This document shows positions 1-5,417 of a stretch of DNA of 5,417 bases, in pieces. Origin of the DNA: an uncultured Flavobacteriales bacterium (GTDB lineage: Bacteria > Bacteroidota > Bacteroidia > Flavobacteriales > Schleiferiaceae); contig CAIJMB010000024.1 in NCBI GenBank assembly GCA_903821715.1, positions 1-5,417 of the forward strand, read 5' to 3'. Position numbers and translations under genes: made by a program. A model generated the notes under the pieces. That model was not told the DNA's origin. It was given only the letters and a program-made list of their open reading frames with translations, and ran no database searches. Positions within the stretch are counted from its first letter, which is position 1. Each line of letters begins with the position of its first letter.

Positions 1-642
1 GCTCCGCCCGTAGTGCAGTTGACGCAAGCCATTGACCTGCTTATCGACTACCCCGAGATGGCCGTCGCGGCCCAGAACGGACACCCCAAGGATTCCGGAG
101 CCTACACCGGCGAAGTCAGTATGGCCCAACTCGCGGATGCGGGCGCGGACGCGGTGCTCATCGGCCACAGCGAGCGCCGTCAATATTTTGGCGAGACTGA
201 CCAAGATGTCAACGCCAAAGTGCACGCGGCACTGAACCATGAACTTCGTCCGATCGTGTGCATTGGTGAAGTACTTGAAGAGCGCAAGAGCGGCGATCAT
301 TTGGCCATCGTTGAGAAGCAGCTGCGTGCAGCGGTAGCGGGTGTGACGCCCGACCTGGCTGAGAATTTGGTGCTGGCCTACGAGCCTGTGTGGGCCATCG
401 GAACCGGTGAAACCGCCACCGCCGCCCAAGCGCAAGAAATGCACGCCCACCTTCGCGGGGTGCTACGCGACCTCTACGGCGACCTCGCCGACCACCTGCC
501 GATTTTGTACGGAGGCTCGTGCAAGCCCAGCAACGGAGCTGAGCTCTTTGCGCAACCCGACGTGAACGGTGGACTTATCGGTGGTGCCTCGCTCGTAGCC
601 GCGGACTTCATCGCACTGGTGGATCAGCTTCAGAAGGCCTAA
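1..642 (+). CDS. tpiA: Triosephosphate isomerase, 5'-truncated by window edge
   Basis: Triosephosphate isomerase interconverts dihydroxyacetone phosphate and glyceraldehyde 3-phosphate in glycolysis and gluconeogenesis, as a cytoplasmic TIM-barrel dimer. The visible 213 codons begin at the conserved APP segment that ends beta-strand 2, so about 40 residues are missing, including the strand carrying the catalytic Asn and Lys. What remains is intact and typical: GHSERR with the catalytic His (codon at 166-168), the CIGE strand, AYEPVWAIGTG with the catalytic Glu (382-384) and the flexible loop 6, and the phosphate-binding YGGS (508-519) and GGLIGGASL (about 568-591) segments. The YGGSCKPSN variant is one I associate with Bacteroidota. 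The GTG at 13 is an internal Val codon, not the start, because conserved family sequence continues in frame upstream of it. The TAA stop (640-642) overlaps the ATG of prmA by one base. Identification is very secure; only the N-terminus is unseen. Confidence 0.98.
   Translation, partial: APPVVQLTQAIDLLIDYPEMAVAAQNGHPKDSGAYTGEVSMAQLADAGADAVLIGHSERRQYFGETDQDVNAKVHAALNHELRPIVCIGEVLEERKSGDHLAIVEKQLRAAVAGVTPDLAENLVLAYEPVWAIGTGETATAAQAQEMHAHLRGVLRDLYGDLADHLPILYGGSCKPSNGAELFAQPDVNGGLIGGASLVAADFIALVDQLQKA
642..642 (+). other. One-base stop/start overlap (TAATG) joining tpiA and prmA
   Basis: The TAA stop of tpiA (640-642) and the ATG of prmA (642-644) share base 642. This arrangement normally lets terminating ribosomes re-initiate at once, so prmA output is expected to follow tpiA translation. 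There is no room for a separate promoter or terminator at the junction, so one transcript is inferred. Confidence 0.9.
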
Positions 643-1481
643 TGGACTACGTCGAACTTCGGATTTCGGCGAGCGATCCGGCTGCCCTCGAGCTGCTGTA
701 CGTAGACCTTGAGGACATGCCGGTCGAGGCGGTTGAACAGGACGGCAACGACCTTTTGGCCTATATCCCCGCCGACCAGTGGACGGGCGAAGTGAACTTT
801 TCGCTGGCCGCTTCGGTGGCAGACCTCAAATGGACGCACCGCCGCATCGCCCACCAAAATTGGAACGCGGTCTGGGAGTCGTCGTTCGACCCCTTGTCTG
901 TTGGTAAAGAGCTACTTATCTACGCTCCATTTCACCAAGACGTTAACCCCCGCGACTACCGCTACGCGGTGCAGATGGTTCCAAAAATGGCCTTTGGAAC
1001 GGGGCACCACCCGACGACCTACCTCATGCTTGAGCGCGTCCTCGAGGCCGAACTAACCGGGGCTGAAGTGCTCGATATGGGCTGCGGAACCGCCGTCCTT
1101 GCCATCGTTGCGCTCATGCACGGCGCAGCGCAGGGCGTCGGAATTGAAATTGAGCCCTACGCGGCCGATAACGCCCGCGAGCTGACTGAACGCCACGGAA
1201 TGGCGGACCGCCTCGACATCCGCACCGGTGATGCCAGCCAACTCGCGGCCCACGAGCAGTTTGACGTGGTCTACGCCAACATCCACCGCAACGTGCTTTT
1301 GGCCGACATGCCGCGCTACGCACAGGTCCTTAAGTCGGGTGGTCGACTGCACCTCAGCGGATTTTACCGCGCCGATGCTGCCGCTATTCGCGCTGCTGCT
1401 GAGGCAGCCGGACTCAGCTTCTCGGCACAGCATGAGCGCGAAGCTTGGGTGGCTATGACTGTGGAAAAACCGGTGAATTAA
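642..1481 (+). CDS. prmA: Ribosomal protein L11 methyltransferase
   Basis: PrmA is a cytoplasmic SAM-dependent enzyme that methylates amino groups of ribosomal protein L11 (RplK). The 279-residue product is close to the usual family length. The N-terminal part (about 1-65) looks like the substrate-recognition domain. The linker carries QNWNAVWE (72-79), followed by the PrmA signature FGTGHHPTT (118-126). The Rossmann methyltransferase domain has motif I DMGCGTAVLAI (145-155), the acidic strand-2 end GIEIEP (167-172) and the active-site strand ANIHRNVLL (from 212). The final Gly of the usual GxGxG in motif I is Ala151 (codon GCC at 1092-1094), one base away from Gly. The rest of the fold appears intact, so this is probably a tolerated change. 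The start ATG shares one base with the tpiA stop, implying translational coupling; AGAAGG at 632-637 could act as a weak ribosome binding site. The tpiA-prmA order is, from memory, common in Bacteroidota. Confidence 0.97.
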   Translation: MDYVELRISASDPAALELLYVDLEDMPVEAVEQDGNDLLAYIPADQWTGEVNFSLAASVADLKWTHRRIAHQNWNAVWESSFDPLSVGKELLIYAPFHQDVNPRDYRYAVQMVPKMAFGTGHHPTTYLMLERVLEAELTGAEVLDMGCGTAVLAIVALMHGAAQGVGIEIEPYAADNARELTERHGMADRLDIRTGDASQLAAHEQFDVVYANIHRNVLLADMPRYAQVLKSGGRLHLSGFYRADAAAIRAAAEAAGLSFSAQHEREAWVAMTVEKPVN

Positions 1482-1536
1482 GTCCGGAACGCTCGTGGAG
1501 CGGCGCGTCTTTTGCGCTGTAGCTTGCGTCCAACCT
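1482..1536 (+). other. Short intergenic gap with a small hairpin, no clear promoter or terminator
   Basis: This 55-base gap separates prmA from the large exported-protein gene. It contains one perfect 5-bp inverted repeat with a 3-base loop: CGCTC at 1490-1494 and GAGCG at 1498-1502. A TTTT run follows at 1510-1513, but seven bases separate it from the stem, so it is at best a weak intrinsic terminator. I see no TAnnTTTG box of the Bacteroidota housekeeping promoter type and no Shine-Dalgarno-like purine tract close to the GTG at 1537. Read-through from prmA is plausible but not proven. Confidence 0.5.
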
Positions 1537-1590
1537 GTGAAACGTCTCACAACCCTTTTCGCCCTGCTGCTGTGCACGGTTCTGCCCGCG
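1537..1590 (+). other. Sec signal peptide of the large exported protein
   Basis: The first 18 codons encode a short basic n-region (K2, R3), a hydrophobic h-region (about residues 4-16) and a polar end VLPAQ. Cleavage between Ala18 and Gln19 is the best fit and is a common arrangement in Bacteroidota. This supports the GTG at 1537 over the in-frame GTG at 1495, which would bury the n-region behind 14 extra residues. The residues before Cys13 are Leu-Leu-Leu, which does not satisfy a lipobox. Confidence 0.85.
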
Positions 1591-4500
1591 CAGACCGTGC
1601 GCAGCCTTGGCGTGTCCGACGAGGACTTTTGGAAGGATTTTAGCAAGCTATACACCGAATTCCACGGCAAAAAGGCAGCTGATGTGGCTCTGTTGGCCTT
1701 CAAACCCATCTACGACGACCCCAATTGGTCGAACCGCGGTGACTTTCAAGCGCTAGCCCGTGAAATGCTCCGCAAGCGCATGGTTGAAGCCCAGTCATGG
1801 TCCGAGGCCATTCAGCTCGCGCAGTACTGGTATTCATCAGCCAGCGAGCCCACCCAAGCCCGCTGGTGGCGCGAAACCAACGAACTCGTCACGCGCAGTA
1901 GCCGTCAAGCCCTCGAAGAGTACGTACACACCTCGGCAGGTGCGGCCACCGGATTTTCATCGGCCAATGGTCGCTTTCGGCTCTACGAAGAGGGTCCGCT
2001 GCGCTGGGAACTCGACTTTGGCGACGCCCTGCTCGACGAAGAGGGACCGTCAACGCGCTACCGAATTGAGGGTGCGGTGCTCAAGGGCTACTTCAAAAAC
2101 GACTCCACTCAAATTGACAGCGTAAGTGGATGGTACGATCCACGTACCGCCACGCTCAGCGCAGAATCGGGCCGCGTGGACTGGGCACGGGCGGGCTACG
2201 GGTACGGCGAGGTGTACAACCAGCTCGGCGACTTCAACCTCAACCTCAAGAACACGGGGTTTGTAGTGGACAGCGCGGTGCTGCACAGCCTGTACTACGT
2301 TAATGTTCCGCTCGAGGGACGATTTGAAGAGCGCATGGGCACGCGCACGACCCCTGAAAACGCCGTATACCCGAGGTTTGAGGCCTACGCCACCGACCTT
2401 GAAATTCCCAACTTCTTTGATGATGTCACGTACCGGGGCGGATTTTCGCTGGTCGGAGCTAACTTCTTTGCCTCGGGCGCCAACGGGAGCAAGGCGGTAT
2501 TTGACTTCATTCGCGATTCCGCGGTGGCCGCCCAAATCAGGGCCGACCGATTTGTCATTCGCCCTGACGGCTTGGCGTCGAAGGTGACGGGGTTTTCGCT
2601 CCGCTTGGGTGAGCAGGATTCGCTGTTCCACGCCAAAGTAGAGGTCAAGTACCGCCCCGACACGCGGGAGCTTCAGGTCTTTCGCCCCGATGAGGGCTTG
2701 GCGATTAAACCGTTTACGGACAGCTACCACAACGTGACGGTGGACCTCGACCAGCTGAGGTGGACCACGAGCGAACCCAATGTATTTGTAGGCGGAATCA
2801 ACATGGGCAGCGGCGCCCCGATGACCCTAGAGAGCGACCAGTACTACCGCAACAACCGCTACGCGGCCCTACAGGGATTTGAACGAGAGAATCCACTGGT
2901 GCTGCTCGACCAGATTGGCCAAATGGCTCCGGGATCGCGGATGACGATCAAAGACGTGGCGATCGGAATGAACATGCCGGTGGATCCCTGCGAACGCCTC
3001 ATGATGGAGTACCACCTTCAGGGCTTCGTGCGCTACCACACTGACGACCGGACGCTCGAAATCCTTCCGAAAACCGGCGAGTACGTGCTGAACCACCGCA
3101 AAAAGCGCGACTACGACGTCATTCGCTTTGAATCGGTGGTTCCAGACGGAATGAACGCCCAGCTGAATCTGCTCAACTTTGACCTCGAGGTCGTGGGGGT
3201 GGACCGAATTTGGCTGAGCGACTCGCAAAAAGTGAGTTTACACCCCACGAGCGGCCGAATCCTCATTCACGAGGGCCTCGACTTTGACTTTGACGGACTC
3301 ATTCGGGCGGGTCGCTTCGAGTTTTTCGGGCGCGAACATCAGTTTGACTACCAAGACTTTAGCTTTCAAATGCCGGCGGTGGACTCGATGCGCTTTTACG
3401 TTCCGGCATTTGAAATGAACGAACAGGGGCAGCGTCCTTTGGTTCGCGTCCGCAATACCCTAGAGAACATTTCGGGCGACCTCTACATCGACCGTCCCGA
3501 CAACAAGTCCAGCACCATCTATAGCCCTGAATACCCAATTTTTAAGTCGGGCAAAGGAGCCAAAATCTACTACGACCGCATCGAGCGCGGAGTCTACCCG
3601 AGGTCGCGCTTTTTTGTGGACCTCGACGCCTTCACCATCGACTCGCTCGACAATGCCCGCACCGAGAGTTTGGGCTTTGAATCCACATTTGAGTCGGCCG
3701 GTATCTTTGCCGTGCGCCGCCAAAACATCAAGGTGCAGCGCGATTATTCGCTCGGATTTACCGAGGCCACGGGCGACGAAGGTTGGCTGGCATACCCGGG
3801 GGCTGGCAAGGACGCGGGCAACGCGCGCGGAACCGTACAGCTCTCGCTCGAAGGATTTCGTTTTGCGGGCGACCTGAAGTACGCTCGGGCCCATGGCGTA
3901 TCTGAAAAGTTCAGTTTGTACCCCGACTCGACGAAGGGCGTCGGAACCTTTCACCTCGATGCCCTTGCGGGTGCCCCAAGGGGCGCAGGCCACCCCTCGG
4001 CGGATGGGGCGGATGTCCGCAGCAACTGGCTTCCGTACGCCAGAACCTGGTACGCTACCTCGCGCAGCACGCCCTTTCAGACCTACTCCGACCGCCCCGC
4101 CACTGCTGGCGGGAGCCTGACCTACCAGCCCGACCGCCTGAGCCTCAAGGGCACGGCGGCATTCAATCTAGCTGAACTCACCGGCGAGGACCTCAAGATG
4201 CATGCCCAATGGATGCAGAGTGGACGGGCCAATTTCCGCGTCAAAGGCGAACCCGACGCCGAGTGGGGATTCAGCATACAAAATGCCACAGCCGACGTGG
4301 ATTTTGTAGCCGAAAAGGGCAAGTTTGAGCTGCTGCAGGGTGACCGCACGGTGGACTTTCCGCGCAACCTCTACACAGCTGAGATGGACAAGGCCGACTG
4401 GGACATTCTCGAGAAGAGCATTTCACTCAAAAAAGGAAGCGGTATCGAATCGCGAATGGCCAGCACACACCCCGGTCAAGACGGACTCAATTTCTTGGCG

Positions 4501-5417
4501 GCGCGCGCCAAGTTTTGGCTGGTTCCGAGCCGTTTGGATGCCTTTGGGGTTCCGAACATTGACATCGCCGACAGCCGGGTGTACCCGGATTCCGGCCGCG
4601 TGACCATTAAAGAGCAGGCCGACATGCAGCCGCTTCACAACGCTCGTATCCTGGCGAGTAGGGTGGGAGCATACCACAAATTGGATTCCGCCGAACTCAA
4701 GATTCAAGGCCGACTCGATCTCTACGGCAGCGCTATTTACCGCTACACAGACCAAAACAATAAGGTGTGGCGCATTCCGATGGGCCGCATTGACGTCGAC
4801 AGCACCGACCAGATGTACGCCCAAGGAGAACTTAACCTCAAGGACGATTTTTACCTCAGTCCGTACTTCAGGTACTACGGAATCGTGCGCATGGAGGCTC
4901 AAGAGCCCCAGCTCGAAATGGACGGACGTGTGCGGATCACCGCCGAGTGCCCGGCGCTTGAGACGGACTGGATTATCACCCGCACCCGCATCGACCCGGT
5001 GGATATTTTGATCACGCTTCCGGATCCCGACACCGCCCGCCCCTCGCACAAGGTCTACAACGGAATCTACCTCATGCAGGATTCCACTACGCCCTACACC
5101 GCATTTGTGCGCCGCAACAACCCCAATGTGGCCGTCGAGCTCTTTAGCACCCGCGGAGTCCTGTACTACGACGAGGGCAGCAAGTCCTACATAGTCAGCA
5201 CTTTACGCCGGGTGTCCGACCCTGAGGCGCCCGACAACTGGCTTGAGCTCAACACGCAGAATTGTACGGTTACGGGCTATGGCCAAATGTCGCTCGGAAC
5301 CAAAATGGGCCGCGTCCAAATGGCCGCCTACGGTCAAATTGAGCACCGCTTGCGGAGCGGGCGCATGAGCGCCAAGGTGGCGCTAACGATGGACTTCCTC
5401 TTTCCTGAGGAGCTGAC
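1537..5417 (+). CDS. Very large exported beta-rich protein of unknown function, 3' end beyond window
   Basis: One open frame of 1293 codons runs to the window edge without a stop. The GTG start at 1537 gives a textbook signal peptide: MKRL, hydrophobic LFALLLCTVL, then PAQ with likely cleavage after Ala18. Cys13 is not in a valid lipobox, so a lipoprotein is unlikely. Residues about 25-130 look helical (SDEDFWKDF onward). From about 135 the chain is dominated by alternating hydrophobic, aromatic and charged residues typical of beta strands, with no hydrophobic segment after the signal peptide. Distinctive motifs are GRVDWARAG (212-220), YPRF (278-281), YRGGFSLVG (299-307), DFDFDG (582-587), VDSMRF (615-620), YSPEYPIF (662-669), YSLGF (737-741), YPDS (795-798), IDPVDI (1152-1157) and GVLYYD (1207-1212). 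From memory this pattern matches a family of about 1400-1500-residue proteins in many Bacteroidota, with no assigned function. It has only three cysteines after the signal (485, 1138, 1243). Location in periplasm, outer membrane or outside is undecided. Confidence 0.93.
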   Translation, partial: MKRLTTLFALLLCTVLPAQTVRSLGVSDEDFWKDFSKLYTEFHGKKAADVALLAFKPIYDDPNWSNRGDFQALAREMLRKRMVEAQSWSEAIQLAQYWYSSASEPTQARWWRETNELVTRSSRQALEEYVHTSAGAATGFSSANGRFRLYEEGPLRWELDFGDALLDEEGPSTRYRIEGAVLKGYFKNDSTQIDSVSGWYDPRTATLSAESGRVDWARAGYGYGEVYNQLGDFNLNLKNTGFVVDSAVLHSLYYVNVPLEGRFEERMGTRTTPENAVYPRFEAYATDLEIPNFFDDVTYRGGFSLVGANFFASGANGSKAVFDFIRDSAVAAQIRADRFVIRPDGLASKVTGFSLRLGEQDSLFHAKVEVKYRPDTRELQVFRPDEGLAIKPFTDSYHNVTVDLDQLRWTTSEPNVFVGGINMGSGAPMTLESDQYYRNNRYAALQGFERENPLVLLDQIGQMAPGSRMTIKDVAIGMNMPVDPCERLMMEYHLQGFVRYHTDDRTLEILPKTGEYVLNHRKKRDYDVIRFESVVPDGMNAQLNLLNFDLEVVGVDRIWLSDSQKVSLHPTSGRILIHEGLDFDFDGLIRAGRFEFFGREHQFDYQDFSFQMPAVDSMRFYVPAFEMNEQGQRPLVRVRNTLENISGDLYIDRPDNKSSTIYSPEYPIFKSGKGAKIYYDRIERGVYPRSRFFVDLDAFTIDSLDNARTESLGFESTFESAGIFAVRRQNIKVQRDYSLGFTEATGDEGWLAYPGAGKDAGNARGTVQLSLEGFRFAGDLKYARAHGVSEKFSLYPDSTKGVGTFHLDALAGAPRGAGHPSADGADVRSNWLPYARTWYATSRSTPFQTYSDRPATAGGSLTYQPDRLSLKGTAAFNLAELTGEDLKMHAQWMQSGRANFRVKGEPDAEWGFSIQNATADVDFVAEKGKFELLQGDRTVDFPRNLYTAEMDKADWDILEKSISLKKGSGIESRMASTHPGQDGLNFLAARAKFWLVPSRLDAFGVPNIDIADSRVYPDSGRVTIKEQADMQPLHNARILASRVGAYHKLDSAELKIQGRLDLYGSAIYRYTDQNNKVWRIPMGRIDVDSTDQMYAQGELNLKDDFYLSPYFRYYGIVRMEAQEPQLEMDGRVRITAECPALETDWIITRTRIDPVDILITLPDPDTARPSHKVYNGIYLMQDSTTPYTAFVRRNNPNVAVELFSTRGVLYYDEGSKSYIVSTLRRVSDPEAPDNWLELNTQNCTVTGYGQMSLGTKMGRVQMAAYGQIEHRLRSGRMSAKVALTMDFLFPEEL

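Noticed and set aside
13..15. GTG as the start of tpiA
   Set aside because: The frame is open to position 1 and encodes the conserved APP motif before this codon; the real start is upstream of the window.
1495..1497. Earlier in-frame GTG as the start of the large gene
   Set aside because: It would add 14 residues ahead of a clean MKRL signal peptide and lies within the hairpin; 1537 gives the better N-terminus.
1567..1578. Lipoprotein signal (Leu-Leu-Leu-Cys13)
   Set aside because: The residue before Cys is Leu, not Gly, Ala or Ser, and the hydrophobic region continues past the Cys; a signal peptidase I site at Ala18 fits better.
1053..1709. 218-codon antisense ORF spanning the prmA end, the gap and the start of the large gene
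   Set aside because: It runs antisense through unmistakable PrmA motifs and through the signal peptide region; no domain seen in its translation.
2050..2730. 226-codon antisense ORF inside the large gene
   Set aside because: It lies fully opposite the large reading frame. Its product has no recognisable motif, and long antisense frames are expected in GC-rich genes with biased codon use.
3460..3993. 177-codon antisense ORF
   Set aside because: Opposite the most motif-dense part of the large gene; no independent coding evidence.
4423..5049. 208-codon antisense ORF
   Set aside because: Opposite the large frame, no family resemblance, composition typical of a shadow; the + strand product here is the coherent signal-peptide protein.
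1..5417. Defence system, mobile element, CRISPR array, tRNA or rRNA
   Set aside because: No repeat-spacer pattern, terminal inverted repeats, transposase or integrase motifs, or tRNA-like folds were seen. All but 55 bases are covered by three co-directional genes.

Overview
The window is a stretch of ordinary-density bacterial chromosome, about 55-60% G+C by eye, with three genes in a row on the + strand and almost no non-coding DNA. The likely host is a fairly GC-rich member of the Bacteroidota. The reasons are the gene pair triosephosphate isomerase / ribosomal protein L11 methyltransferase (a neighbourhood I associate with that phylum), the YGGSCKPSN form of the TIM phosphate loop, the QNWNAxWE and NIxRNxLL motifs of PrmA, the lack of a clear Shine-Dalgarno before the third gene, and a third gene that resembles a very large exported protein found in many Bacteroidota genomes. 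The lineage call is inference from sequence signatures and memory, not from a search.

Layout. Positions 1-642 hold the 3' part of tpiA; its first roughly 40 codons lie upstream of the window. prmA (642-1481) starts on the last base of the tpiA stop codon (TAATG), so the two are almost certainly co-transcribed and translationally coupled. A 55-base gap (1482-1536) holds one short hairpin and no recognisable promoter. From 1537 to the end of the window runs a single uninterrupted reading frame of 1293 visible codons, with no stop before the window edge. It encodes a protein with an N-terminal Sec signal peptide, a short helical domain and then more than 1100 residues that look almost entirely beta-stranded. 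Because this gene runs off the edge, an ORF caller that requires a stop codon would miss it, leaving 72% of the window apparently empty or filled with antisense shadows.

Functionally, the first two genes are housekeeping: a glycolytic isomerase and a methyltransferase that modifies a ribosomal protein. The third is an envelope or secreted protein with no function I can assign, and nothing visible ties it to its two cytoplasmic neighbours beyond shared direction and proximity. It is the only part of the window with real discovery potential. I see no mobile element, CRISPR array, RNA gene, phage gene or defence system.
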